Notes: generated by a model not told the origin, from the letters alone. DNA of 64,000 bases from Alloscardovia sp963543015 (GCA_963543015.1 CAUTYZ010000001.1:1-64000), one strand, 5' to 3'; shown: positions 8,906-17,782, counted from the first letter of the stretch. A program made the numbers and translations.

Positions 8906-9661
8906 CTATTCGCGAGTTATCCACAAGAGATATTCTTGATTGCCATGCGTGCCAGTAATTGCCGACGGTGTGACAGCCTGCACGGTGAAATTATGGTCAC
9001 GGGCGCACGTAGTGACTGTGTCAATTGCTTCCTGGCGATATCGCTCATCCGTAACGATTCCGCCCTTACCAAGCTTCGAACGTCCGACTTCAAATTGCGG
9101 TTTAATAAGCAAAACGGCATCAGCGCCCTGCTGAGTAATCGCAGAAATAACGGGGATAACGTACGTCAAAGAAATGAAAGACACATCAGAGACCACAAGC
9201 TGTGGCGCAAACGGCAAATCATCCACCCTAATGTCACGAATATTGACACCACTCATATCGGTGACTCGTGGGTCATGAGCGATAAGTGGGTCGAGCTGAT
9301 CATGCCCCACGTCAAGAGCAACCACGTGAGCCGCCTGAGCATGAAGGAGAACCTGCGTAAAACCACCCGTCGATGCGCCGATATCGAGACAGTTCTTTCC
9401 CTGTGGGGATTCTAGCCCTTGGCTTTCGAAAGCTTCCAATGCCTCGGCAAGTTTAATAGCTCCACGCGAGACATAATGTCCGCTCGACTGCACATCGTCT
9501 TTAAGCGAAATAACGTCACTATCAGACACAGTCAACGATGCCTTAACCCTATCCGTAGAACCATTGACCTCAACAGCATGAGAATCAATAAGCTGCTGAG
9601 CACGCGAGCGAGTAGGAGCAAAACCGCGAGCTACGAGTTCTTTATCAAGACGTTGAGCCAT
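8906..9661 (-). CDS. tlyA: TlyA-type 16S/23S rRNA 2'-O-methyltransferase
   Basis: 251 residues. An N-terminal S4-like RNA-binding domain (about 3-60; RLDKELVARG, TRSRAQQLI) is followed by a FtsJ-like Rossmann methyltransferase domain with the SAM motif CLDIGASTGGFTQVLL near 89-104, and VVSDVSFISL near 156-165. In mycobacteria TlyA methylates 16S C1409 and 23S C1920, creating the capreomycin-sensitive ribosome; that specificity is inferred here. AAGGAGATACA precedes the ATG. The context (HAD phosphatase, tiny ORF, tlyA, nadK, recN) is the same as in M. tuberculosis. Confidence 0.93.
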   Translation of the reverse strand: MAQRLDKELVARGFAPTRSRAQQLIDSHAVEVNGSTDRVKASLTVSDSDVISLKDDVQSSGHYVSRGAIKLAEALEAFESQGLESPQGKNCLDIGASTGGFTQVLLHAQAAHVVALDVGHDQLDPLIAHDPRVTDMSGVNIRDIRVDDLPFAPQLVVSDVSFISLTYVIPVISAITQQGADAVLLIKPQFEVGRSKLGKGGIVTDERYRQEAIDTVTTCARDHNFTVQAVTPSAITGTHGNQEYLLWITRE

Positions 9662-9744
9662 TGTATCTCCTTACAAGCCGTGCTAATAACACTCTACGAT
9701 ATACACCGTGCGATACGTTTATGCACTCGTTAAGCGCATAAAAA

Positions 9745-9788
9745 CTTTCTATACGCTTTCTATACGCTTTCTATATGCTTTCTATATG
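9745..9788. repeat. Four tandem 11-bp repeats upstream of tlyA
   Basis: The unit CTTTCTATACG occurs four times head to tail (two as ...ACG, two as ...ATG), followed by a decayed fifth copy. It lies between the 36-residue ORF and the tlyA ribosome-binding site, in the untranslated part of the minus-strand transcript. Confidence 0.85.
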
Positions 9789-9798
9789 CTTCTCAACG

Positions 9799-9909
9799 CT
9801 AATTGTTCGCATTGAGCTCATCTTGCAGATCATCAAGAATCTGAGTGAAATGCTCAATAACGACGTCAAAATCTGCATCATCCGAAAGTTCTGGAGAATT
9901 CACTGTCAT
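9799..9909 (-). CDS. 36-residue acidic small protein between the HAD phosphatase and tlyA
   Basis: Translated by hand: 36 residues, ATG at 9909 to TAG at 9801-9799, beginning MTVNSPELSDDADF and ending QDELNANN. It is acidic and its second half (VVIEHFTQILDDLQDEL) could form one amphipathic helix. A TGA codon lies three codons upstream in the same frame, fixing the ATG; AAGGTAAAG lies about 14 nt before it, a weak or long-spaced ribosome-binding site. M. tuberculosis has a small gene (Rv1693) at the same place in the same gene order, which is the main reason to believe it. Function unknown. Confidence 0.6.
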   Translation of the reverse strand: MTVNSPELSDDADFDVVIEHFTQILDDLQDELNANN

Positions 9910-10027
9910 AAACGCTCACTTTACCTTGGTCTACACATCAGTGCACACATCACAGTACGAGAATCAAACGTGGTACGTGCAACTATTACTCGTTGCCGGC
10001 AACAATTCTGTGCTCGTATTCTGCTCG

Positions 10028-11122
10028 CTAGTCCTGTACGACATCCTGTTCATCAGTGAGATGCTGTGCAAACTGTGGAAGAGTGATATCTGCAATATCT
10101 ATTCCGTTATCTACAGCATTCCATACCGCGCTTGCAGCTGCACGCAATGCATCAAGCTGGGAAATATTCTCCGTCAGCTCGACTCCATCGTACTCGATAT
10201 GAAGTGTATAATCATCAACCCGCACACGAGCCTTACGGCACTCAAATGCGTCCTCAGACTGCTTAACTTCTGGCTGCGGTGAGCACAGTCCACGTAAATC
10301 TGCGCAAATATATGTCGGGCGAAGAATTTGTTCTGCAGCGATAATCTGAGCAGCATCAGCCACACCAGTGAGGACAACTGCACTATCGTAACCACCGCGA
10401 TTTGCTGCTTCAATGTCTGTATCCAAGCGGTCGCCTACTGGCAAACAATTTTCAGTTTCGACCATGTCATCCGTTGGACTAAACAAATGACGAGCCTGAT
10501 GGTACATTGCAGCTTCAGGCTTTCCAGCAGATGCAAGCGGTTCCTGACCCGTAGCGGTAATAACAGGAATTTGCAATGCACCATTTCCTGGAGCAATTCC
10601 CTGCTCACGAGGAATAGTTAAATCACGATTTGTGACGAAATACTGTGCACCCTTCTCAATTGCGTACGATGCTTCAGCAAGCATAGTCCAGCCGAGTTCT
10701 GGATACCATGACTGAATAACCGCATCAGGATTATCCTGAGCACTGTCTACGACGACCATTCCTGCATGGGTAAGCTCGTCCTTCAAGTGATCTTTTCCGA
10801 TTACCAGAACGCGTGAACCTTGTGGAAGTTTGTCAGCAAGCATAGCTGCAGAAACCATAGCCGATGTAATGACATCATCACCATGAGCGTCAATACCAAA
10901 GCTGCTAATTTGTTCTGCAACCACATCTGGATAGCGCGACGGATTATTCGTCGTGTATGCGATGCGCATGCCCATATCAGCAGCGCGAGTAATGCCCTCT
11001 GCAGCATGCTCGACTGGATTAGCTCCGCGATACACTACCCCATCAAGATCGAGCAATGCAAGGGAATATCGACGTGCAAGTGGTGTCGAGCTTCCTAAAA
11101 TCTTTGTGGGATAGTCTTTCAC
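10028..11122 (-). CDS. HAD-IIA family phosphatase with C-terminal extension (glycerol-3-phosphate phosphatase-like)
   Basis: 364 residues. DLDGVVYRG carries the two catalytic aspartates (25 and 27), TTNNPSR (near 59) is motif II, GKPEAAMYHQA holds the motif III lysine, and VGDRLDTDIEAANRGG is motif IV. The HAD core ends near residue 280; about 85 further residues form an extension rich in beta-type segments (DDYTLHIEYDGVEL). The M. tuberculosis counterpart at this locus, Rv1692, also has a C-terminal extension and was reported as a glycerol-3-phosphate phosphatase, so recycling of phospholipid glycerol is a reasonable guess. The GTG start is 3 nt after the stop of the RGG-like gene. Confidence 0.85.
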   Translation of the reverse strand: MKDYPTKILGSSTPLARRYSLALLDLDGVVYRGANPVEHAAEGITRAADMGMRIAYTTNNPSRYPDVVAEQISSFGIDAHGDDVITSAMVSAAMLADKLPQGSRVLVIGKDHLKDELTHAGMVVVDSAQDNPDAVIQSWYPELGWTMLAEASYAIEKGAQYFVTNRDLTIPREQGIAPGNGALQIPVITATGQEPLASAGKPEAAMYHQARHLFSPTDDMVETENCLPVGDRLDTDIEAANRGGYDSAVVLTGVADAAQIIAAEQILRPTYICADLRGLCSPQPEVKQSEDAFECRKARVRVDDYTLHIEYDGVELTENISQLDALRAAASAVWNAVDNGIDIADITLPQFAQHLTDEQDVVQD

Positions 11123-11125
11123 GGT

Positions 11126-12622
11126 TTACTCCTCTACTTCTTCTGCGTTCCGTTCATTCTCATCGGCTACGTCATTCAGGCCATCGTCTTGGGTTTCGAC
11201 AATTTCCACAGTTTCGTCTTCGATATCACTCACAGAGTTGGCATCATCTTCAAAATTATCCTGAGCATCGTCTGAATCAGCATTCTCTGCTTCTTCATTC
11301 TCTGATTCTTCCGATTCATCCTCCGCATGAGAACGCATATACTCAGCCATTTCACGAGGATCGATGCCCAATCCCTCGAGCATCTCATCATCAACGACTT
11401 CAAGATCGTTATCGACGTAAACATCGTCTTCATCCAGCTCATCTGCATCTGCATACTGAGCTTCCAAACGGTCAAGCAAATCATCCAGCTTATCTGCTTC
11501 TGCCTGACGTCCTGCAAGCTCGAGGAAGTTCTGCTCAGCCTGAACTGCACGCATACGATAAGCGCCGCCCACACCCTGAGCATGAGCAATCGTGTGAACG
11601 ATTTCTACGGCCTTATCGAACAAATCCAAATCTGCAAGAGCTCCTGCATAGACCAAGAACAATTCAGCCTTTGCTTCACCTTGCAAACGCTTTGCATCAT
11701 CAGACAAAGCGATATCTACAGCCTTTTGAGGATTGCCCAAACCGCGTTCACAATCAGCCATAAATGGTATGTAATCGCCATAACCGTTCATGCGGTATGC
11801 GGTACGGAACTCACGCAAAGCAAGCTTATAGTTTCCTTGGCGGTATGCGATAAATGCCAAGGTCTCACGAGACACATCCACACGAGAAGCCTGACGAGCA
11901 ACCCACTGTGCATGTTCCATTGCCAACTGTGGATCGTCTTCTTCCAGAGCGTATGCTGCAAGCATATGCAAGCCAATGTTTTCTGCATGCTCCTTAGAAA
12001 GACCGCGCAAACGTTCCTTCTCATCAGTGGACAGCATGCTCCACTCGAGCCCCTTTGGCATCTTTGGCTCATCAGGACGACGATCAGTATAAGGATTCTG
12101 TGATGGGAAGCTCAAAGTTCCATCAGAATTCTTACGTGGCTTATCGTAATTCGCCGAGGACTGACGACCATTATGGTTTCCGCGTTGATTGCTGAAACCA
12201 CTACGACGATCGCCGCGACCATCCACACGGCCTTGAGAGCGACGCTCTTCAGAATTCTTATAGTCTGCCTTGTAACCAGATTCATTGCGTTCTGGACGGT
12301 CATCACGGCGGTCCTCACGGCGATTATCGCGAGGGAAATTGCGACGGTCTTGGTTGTCATTACGACCATTGCGCTTGCGATCATCGCGACGGAAGTCACG
12401 ATTCTGAGAGCGGTTGCCCTGATAATTGCCCTGTGAGCGGTTTCCACCATTACCAGAGCGACGGTTCCCGTTTCCCTTGCGTGGGCCTCCGAATTTTCCG
12501 CCATTTCCACGGGAACGATTTCCACCAAACTTGCCACCGTTACCGCGTGAACCGCCCTGTGATCCTCCGCGACGTGCAGAACCATTGCCGCCAGAACGGC
12601 GACCGCCTTGATTTTCAGCCAT
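11126..12622 (-). CDS. Arg/Gly/Asn-rich, TPR-like protein downstream of tyrS
   Basis: 498 residues in three parts. Residues 1-190 are low complexity, rich in Arg, Gly, Asn, Ser and Asp, with repeats such as GNGGKFGG and many RGN/RDD steps, like RGG-type RNA-binding tails. About 205-420 is helical, with TPR-like pairs (MLAAYALEEDDPQLAMEHA, AYRQGNYKLALREFRTAY). About 420-498 is very acidic. The ATG overlaps the tyrS stop (TAATG) and the HAD gene follows 3 nt later. M. tuberculosis Rv1691, at the same position, is a TPR-type protein, but the long basic head is distinctive here. A role in RNA or ribosome binding is inference from composition only. Confidence 0.85.
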   Translation of the reverse strand: MAENQGGRRSGGNGSARRGGSQGGSRGNGGKFGGNRSRGNGGKFGGPRKGNGNRRSGNGGNRSQGNYQGNRSQNRDFRRDDRKRNGRNDNQDRRNFPRDNRREDRRDDRPERNESGYKADYKNSEERRSQGRVDGRGDRRSGFSNQRGNHNGRQSSANYDKPRKNSDGTLSFPSQNPYTDRRPDEPKMPKGLEWSMLSTDEKERLRGLSKEHAENIGLHMLAAYALEEDDPQLAMEHAQWVARQASRVDVSRETLAFIAYRQGNYKLALREFRTAYRMNGYGDYIPFMADCERGLGNPQKAVDIALSDDAKRLQGEAKAELFLVYAGALADLDLFDKAVEIVHTIAHAQGVGGAYRMRAVQAEQNFLELAGRQAEADKLDDLLDRLEAQYADADELDEDDVYVDNDLEVVDDEMLEGLGIDPREMAEYMRSHAEDESEESENEEAENADSDDAQDNFEDDANSVSDIEDETVEIVETQDDGLNDVADENERNAEEVEE

Positions 12623-13944
12623 TACTTACTTGCCTCCACAGCACCAAGTGCCTTCTTGCCTCGACGTACGAGAGCGAAACGATTAAAGAGGAAATCTTCG
12701 CTGGTGAGCACAGCTTCAGCATCCTCTACACGCTGATTATTCACGTATACTCCACCGCCAGCAATTGTTTTGCGTGCTTCGGAAATGGACTTGAACAGAC
12801 CTGAAGCTACACCGGCATCCACGACTCGCATGCCTACTTCAGCCTGTGCAAAGACCTTCTCACCGTTGTCGCCGTCAATCTTGACGCCTTCAAGAGCAGC
12901 TTCCAGAGTTTCTTCGTCCAAATCGGAAAGCTCTCCACGACCGAAGAGTGCAGCTGATGCATCGATAGCACCCTGAGCTGCCTTATCTCCGTGAACGAAG
13001 CTTGTTACTTCCCAAGCCAAGGCACGCTGTGCCTCACGAGCGCCTGGGTTTGTTTCGACTTCGTGCTCAAGGCGTTCAATTTCTTCCTTTGGAAGGAAGG
13101 TGAAGAACTTCAAAAGCTTTACGACTTCGCTATCAGGCTGGTTGAACCAGAACTGGTAGAACTTATATGTGCTAAACATCGACGCATCAAGCCAGATAGC
13201 GCCGCCTTCAGACTTACCAAACTTCTTACCCTGAGAATCGGTAATAATTGGTGAGGTCAATACGTTGACGGAAGCTCCACGAACCTTGCGGATAAGATCG
13301 AGACCAGAAGTCAAATTACCCCACTGATCTGCGCCACCTGTTTGCAAAGTTACGCCGTAATTGTCGTACAAGTACAAGAAGTCATTTCCCTGAAGTACCT
13401 GGTAGCTAAATTCAGTGAAGGAGATGCCTTCATCGGAATTCAAACGACGTGCAACAGTATCCTTCGCAAGCATCGTACCCAAACGGAAATTCTTACCTAC
13501 ATCGCGCAAGAAGTCGATGACATTCATCTGCGCTGTCCAATCGTAATTGGATACGAAGCGTACTGGGTTGTCACCATCAGTTACGAGGAAACGCGAAATC
13601 TGGTTACGCAAACGTTCAGTCCATTGAGCGACGACCTCTTTCGAATTGAGCACGCGCTCACCACTTTGACGTGGATCGCCAATCAAACCAGTAGCGCCAC
13701 CGACCAAAGCGATAGGATGATGTCCTGCTTCCTGCAAATGACGAAGCATCAAAACTTGGACGAGGTTTCCAATATGAATAGATGCTGCAGTTGGGTCAAA
13801 ACCACAGTAATAGGTAATTGGCTCGCCATTCAAAGCTTCTGCAAGTTGTTCGCGATCAGTTGATTGGTTAATCAAACCACGCCATTCGAGTTCTTCAAGG
13901 AGCGAATCAAAGCCTGCTTCCTTGTAGTTCCTTACCTGAGCCAT
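12622..13944 (-). CDS. tyrS: Tyrosyl-tRNA synthetase
   Basis: Charges tRNA-Tyr. About 440 residues from the ATG at 13944, chosen because TGGAGGAA precedes it; an in-frame TTG at 13962 would overlap that site. The HIGH motif appears as HIGN near 57-60, the Tyr pocket as GGADQWGN and the KMSKS loop as KFGKS. The last ~65 residues form the S4 RNA-binding domain (ISEARKTIAGGGVYVNN). First gene of the run reaching to recN. Confidence 0.96.
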   Translation of the reverse strand: MAQVRNYKEAGFDSLLEELEWRGLINQSTDREQLAEALNGEPITYYCGFDPTAASIHIGNLVQVLMLRHLQEAGHHPIALVGGATGLIGDPRQSGERVLNSKEVVAQWTERLRNQISRFLVTDGDNPVRFVSNYDWTAQMNVIDFLRDVGKNFRLGTMLAKDTVARRLNSDEGISFTEFSYQVLQGNDFLYLYDNYGVTLQTGGADQWGNLTSGLDLIRKVRGASVNVLTSPIITDSQGKKFGKSEGGAIWLDASMFSTYKFYQFWFNQPDSEVVKLLKFFTFLPKEEIERLEHEVETNPGAREAQRALAWEVTSFVHGDKAAQGAIDASAALFGRGELSDLDEETLEAALEGVKIDGDNGEKVFAQAEVGMRVVDAGVASGLFKSISEARKTIAGGGVYVNNQRVEDAEAVLTSEDFLFNRFALVRRGKKALGAVEASK

Positions 13945-14214
13945 CGGAAAAAATTCCTCCAAACCGTAGCTATTCTATGAAAACGCTTTTTCTTTATACG
14001 GGAATAAATAATACCCTTAAGTTTCCCATGTGAGCGCGACTTTCACCCGCTTAGGATGCCCACGCGAAAACACACGTATATTTGCCGTAAATCTCTGTGA
14101 GTGTCACACATGACAGCGGCTCTCTTCTCACGCAATCAGAAACAATACGTGACAATTGACACGATAAAATTGACGCGAGGAAAGAGCCGTAGATGCACTA
14201 TTAAGTATTATTGC

Positions 14215-14499
14215 TTATTTGCTAAATTTTGCTGTCTTTTCTTCGCTCGACAAAATCTGTCCATACGCAATTTTTGCGTTCACGATAATGTCATCACTTC
14301 CCTCTTGCGCAGCAATCAGCGCGCACTGGCGTAATGCATCCATGCATTCGTCATATTCGCCTTCGATAACTGTCTCAAATGGAGTGACACGAGCATCAGG
14401 AAAACGCTCTTGCAGGTAGTAAATAACCCGATCAATATCTGGAATGTAGTCTGCTACCTTCATCGGTAGAACTTGTATAGCAATACTGCAATTATTCAT
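14215..14499 (-). CDS. Thiamine/HMP-binding protein (DUF77, YkoF/MTH1187-like)
   Basis: 94 residues, a single ferredoxin-like domain (SIAIQVLPM strand, helix, strand, helix pattern) of the thiamine-binding family related to the YkoF domain. It probably binds thiamine or its HMP moiety in the cytoplasm. The link is strengthened by the TPP riboswitch in its leader (14511-14583). AAAGGAG lies about 10 nt before the ATG. It is monocistronic. The other TPP-riboswitch unit in this window is a YkoE/YkoDC-type transporter; in Bacillus, YkoF is encoded with ykoEDC, so the two units here probably form one split system. Confidence 0.85.
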   Translation of the reverse strand: MNNCSIAIQVLPMKVADYIPDIDRVIYYLQERFPDARVTPFETVIEGEYDECMDALRQCALIAAQEGSDDIIVNAKIAYGQILSSEEKTAKFSK

Positions 14500-14510
14500 T
14501 GTACTGTTTC

Positions 14511-14583
14511 TCCTTTCGCTGGCATTACCCAGATCAAGTGCGGTCGAAGCATGAGCTTCCTCTCAGCCGTATGGCTCCCGTTA
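14511..14583 (-). promoter_or_regulatory. TPP riboswitch (THI element) of the thiamine-binding protein gene
   Basis: On the minus strand the order is GGGAGC (14579-14574), GGCTGAGAGG (14568-14559), a short P3 hairpin GAAGC-TCAT-GCTTC, GACC, CTTGATCTGGGTAATGCCAG and GCGAAAGGA. These are the conserved THI-element parts. The last piece runs straight into the AAAGGAG ribosome-binding site, so control of translation initiation is likely (inference). Confidence 0.93.
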
Positions 14584-14679
14584 CGTTTTTAGAATACAAA
14601 AGAGACTGTATATGTCTGAACCTGTGTGCATGTGCTTATATAGCGCACACAATTTATGCAGTGTATAAGTGTATACAGC

Positions 14680-14713
14680 ATGAGGTGACAGTATCTGACT
14701 ACCGCCACCTCAT
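14680..14713 (-). terminator. Possible hairpin terminator after argH
   Basis: Stem ATGAGGTG / CACCTCAT, 8 bp with an 18-nt loop, about 115 bp beyond the argH stop and before the TPP leader on the same strand. There is no T-tract, so this is weak. The rest of 14590-14775 shows no gene or known RNA. Confidence 0.3.
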
Positions 14714-14775
14714 CGTTATGTGTATGCATGCCTACATATGCCATGTAAGACATGACATGCTCATTGAGTTTGAGT

Positions 14776-14819
14776 GAGTTTTATGCGAGTTTTATGCGAG
14801 TTTTATGCGAGCTTTATGT
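14776..14819. repeat. Four tandem 11-bp repeats just after argH
   Basis: GAGTTTTATGC three times, then GAGCTTTATGT, then a partial GAGCTTTTAG that touches the argH stop codon at 14826. A degenerate copy (GAGTTTGAGT) precedes the array. Same unit length as the array at 9745 but a different sequence. Confidence 0.85.
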
Positions 14820-14825
14820 GAGCTT

Positions 14826-16310
14826 TTAGAAGCTGCCCGGAAGCTTGTATGCAGAACCGTCACTCACCGAGTGTGCGAATTCATCGAGTGGACGAATAAT
14901 TTCCTCAGCAGATTCGATTTGCTCAAGGACTCGTTCGTACGCAGTACCACCCTTACCTATGCGAGAATTCACGCTTCCCTGTGTAGACAAGACACTACGA
15001 ACCTGTGGAGCTGTTTGTGCATCAAGGAATTGGGCGAAAATTGTCACAAAATCGTCCTCGCTCAAATCCCACAGTTCCACGCCACGCTCTTCTGCTACGC
15101 GAACGCATTCGCCTGACAATTCGTGAGCATGACGGAATGGAACCTTCTGCTTCACAAGCCATTCTGCGACGTCCGTTGCGAGCGCGAAACCAGTTGGAGC
15201 TTCCTCTTCCATGCGTGGGAAGTTGAACTGCATAGTTTCGATCATGCCGGTAAAGGCTGGCAATACGACAAGCACAGTATCTACTTGGTCAAATACAGCT
15301 TCCTTATCTTCCTGCAAATCTCGCGCATATGCCGTAGGAAGACCTTTCAAAGTCGTCAACAGACCTGTGAGATCACCGATAAGACGTCCTGCTTTTCCTC
15401 GAGCAAGCTCAGCAATATCAGGGTTCTTCTTCTGAGGCATAATGGACGACCCCGTGGAGTACGCATCATCCAAACGCACAAAAGCGAACTCTTGAGTATT
15501 CCAGATAATAATTTCTTCAGAAAGTCGAGAGATATCTACGCCCAGCATTGCCATGACGAAGGAGAATTCTGCAACGACATCGCGAGATGCTGTACCGTCG
15601 ATAGAATTTTCCGTCACATCCTTAAAGCCAAGTTCGACAGCTACCTCATAAGGATCCAATCCTAATGTGTTTCCTGCCAATGCTCCAGAACCGTATGGAG
15701 ATAATGCTGCACGGTCATCCCAGTCAGTAAGTCGTTCGACATCGCGAAGCAATGGCCACACGTGTGCCATCAATTGGTGAGCAACGAGTACAGGCTGAGC
15801 ATGCTGCATATGTGTACGACCTGGCATAACTGCGTTGCCCGCATCTCGCGATTGCTTGATAAGAGCCTGAGCTAGGGAGAGTACCTCACGACAAACGGAA
15901 CGTGCTTGACGACGCAACCACATACGGATAAGAGTGGCAATCTGATCATTACGTGAACGACCTGCACGAAGCTTTCCACCGAGCTCATCACCAGCGATGT
16001 CCAGCAATCCACGCTCGAGGGCAGTTGCTTCGTCTTCATCACTGTCCTGAGGTACAAATGCTCCAGAATCCACGCGCTTTTGCAATTCATCCAGCGCTGC
16101 TTCCATGCGGATGAGCTCATCGTCGGTCAAATGACCTGCTCGCCCCAAAGCACGCGCATGTGCTCGAGAGCCAGCGATATCATCGTCAGCTAAACGCCAG
16201 TCAAATTGTGTGGACTTGCTCAAACGAGCCAAGGCAGCCGATGGCCCCGATGCGAAGCGTCCGCCCCACAGCGCAATGCCGTCACCTTGTTGTGCTTGTG
16301 AATTCTGCAT
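14826..16310 (-). CDS. argH: Argininosuccinate lyase
   Basis: Last step of arginine synthesis: splits argininosuccinate into arginine and fumarate. About 494 residues from the ATG at 16310, chosen because AGAGGT precedes it and LWGGRFASGPSAAL, the usual N-terminus, follows; 22 more codons are open upstream but have no start site. Family signature GSSIMPQKKNPD, SRNDQIAT and the catalytic-serine loop are present. Follows argG after 233 bp, longer than the other spacings in this cluster. Confidence 0.96.
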   Translation of the reverse strand: MQNSQAQQGDGIALWGGRFASGPSAALARLSKSTQFDWRLADDDIAGSRAHARALGRAGHLTDDELIRMEAALDELQKRVDSGAFVPQDSDEDEATALERGLLDIAGDELGGKLRAGRSRNDQIATLIRMWLRRQARSVCREVLSLAQALIKQSRDAGNAVMPGRTHMQHAQPVLVAHQLMAHVWPLLRDVERLTDWDDRAALSPYGSGALAGNTLGLDPYEVAVELGFKDVTENSIDGTASRDVVAEFSFVMAMLGVDISRLSEEIIIWNTQEFAFVRLDDAYSTGSSIMPQKKNPDIAELARGKAGRLIGDLTGLLTTLKGLPTAYARDLQEDKEAVFDQVDTVLVVLPAFTGMIETMQFNFPRMEEEAPTGFALATDVAEWLVKQKVPFRHAHELSGECVRVAEERGVELWDLSEDDFVTIFAQFLDAQTAPQVRSVLSTQGSVNSRIGKGGTAYERVLEQIESAEEIIRPLDEFAHSVSDGSAYKLPGSF

Positions 16311-16543
16311 TTCTACCTCTCGGTTATATGGACTCGTGCGCGAAACTCTCCCATCCTCGGTTGTCTCGTTTCGCAACTCTCGTCAGACAACTCTTCAGGA
16401 TTAATCTATAACAATTAATCTGTTAATCTGTGCCGATTACTCTTCTCGAGTTCAATCTATGTATATGAAGGTCGGCCAAGACACACACCTGTCGAGATGC
16501 AGTGTCTCAGCCGTCTTCACTCATGTCTTACTATCTTACCGTC

Positions 16544-17782
16544 TTAGGCTACTGTGTTTTCTGGAACCTCAATAGCATTGCCGAACTTAACGTCACGAGC
16601 AGCCGCAACCTTAGTAGGCAATCCGTAAATTTCAATGAATCCGTTGGACGCATTCTGGTCGAAGGAATCGCCAGATTCGTAGGTTGCCAAATTGTAATCA
16701 TACAGAGATGATTCGGATCGACGACCGACGACTACTGCACGTCCACCGTGGAGAACCATGCGAATTTCACCAGAAACGTATGCCTGAGTATCGTCAATGA
16801 ATGCATTCAACGACTTAACTGCTGGTGAGAACCACTGAGCGTCATAAACGAGTTCTGCCCAGCGCTTATCGATGTCACGCTTGATACGGTGCTGTTCGCG
16901 TTCGAGGCAGAAGTTTTCCAGTTCTTGATGTGCGGTAATCAGGGTCACTGCACCAGGAGCTTCGTACAATTCACGAGACTTGATACCCACCAAACGGTCT
17001 TCGATAAGATCGATTCGTCCGATACCCTGAGCGCCTGCACGACGATTCATTTCTTCAATTGCCTGCAAAGGTGTGACATCGCGGCCATCAATTTTCACAG
17101 GAACGCCCTGCTTGAATTCGATAGTAACTTCATCAGCTACTGGAGGGAATGCAGGATCGTCAGTATAGGAATACACATCCTTTGTAGGAGCATTCCATGG
17201 GTCTTCCAAATAACCTGTTTCAATTGCGCGACCCCATACGTTCTGATCGATGGAGTAAGGGCTCTTCTCGGTCTGTTCGATAGGAAGATTGTGTTCCTTA
17301 GCGTAATGAATTTCTACGTCACGAGTCAACGACAAATCGCGAATTGGGCTAATTGCAGATAACGTTGGATCAATAGACTGAATGGAAACCTCAAAACGTA
17401 CCTGATCGTTACCCTTACCCGTGCATCCGTGCGCGATGGTATCAGCGCCAAACTGATGCGCTGCACGTACCAAATGCTTCGTGATCAAAGGACGAGAAAT
17501 TGCTGAAACGAGTGGATATACGCCTTCATACATAGCGTTTGCCTTGAGAGCACGCATGCAGTATTCATTCGCAAATTCATCGCGAGCATCAACGATATAC
17601 GATTCCACAGCACCACAAGCAAGAGCACGCTCACGGATTACTTCAAGTCGCTCTCCACCCTGACCTACATCGAGAGAAACTGCAACGACATCCTTTCCTG
17701 TGCGGTCCTTCAAATACGGAATAGCAACGGAGGTATCCAAACCTCCCGAATATGCGAGGACAATTCGCTTTTGTTCAGACAT
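16544..17782 (-). CDS. argG: Argininosuccinate synthase
   Basis: Joins citrulline and aspartate using ATP. 412 residues. N-type ATP pyrophosphatase loop AYSGGLDTSVAIPYL near residues 9-23; the later GCTGKGNDQVRFE block near 119-131 is typical. AAAGGGACTC sits before the ATG. It follows argR by 75 bp. Its substrate citrulline would need ornithine carbamoyltransferase, whose gene is absent from this cluster. Confidence 0.96.
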   Translation of the reverse strand: MSEQKRIVLAYSGGLDTSVAIPYLKDRTGKDVVAVSLDVGQGGERLEVIRERALACGAVESYIVDARDEFANEYCMRALKANAMYEGVYPLVSAISRPLITKHLVRAAHQFGADTIAHGCTGKGNDQVRFEVSIQSIDPTLSAISPIRDLSLTRDVEIHYAKEHNLPIEQTEKSPYSIDQNVWGRAIETGYLEDPWNAPTKDVYSYTDDPAFPPVADEVTIEFKQGVPVKIDGRDVTPLQAIEEMNRRAGAQGIGRIDLIEDRLVGIKSRELYEAPGAVTLITAHQELENFCLEREQHRIKRDIDKRWAELVYDAQWFSPAVKSLNAFIDDTQAYVSGEIRMVLHGGRAVVVGRRSESSLYDYNLATYESGDSFDQNASNGFIEIYGLPTKVAAARDVKFGNAIEVPENTVA

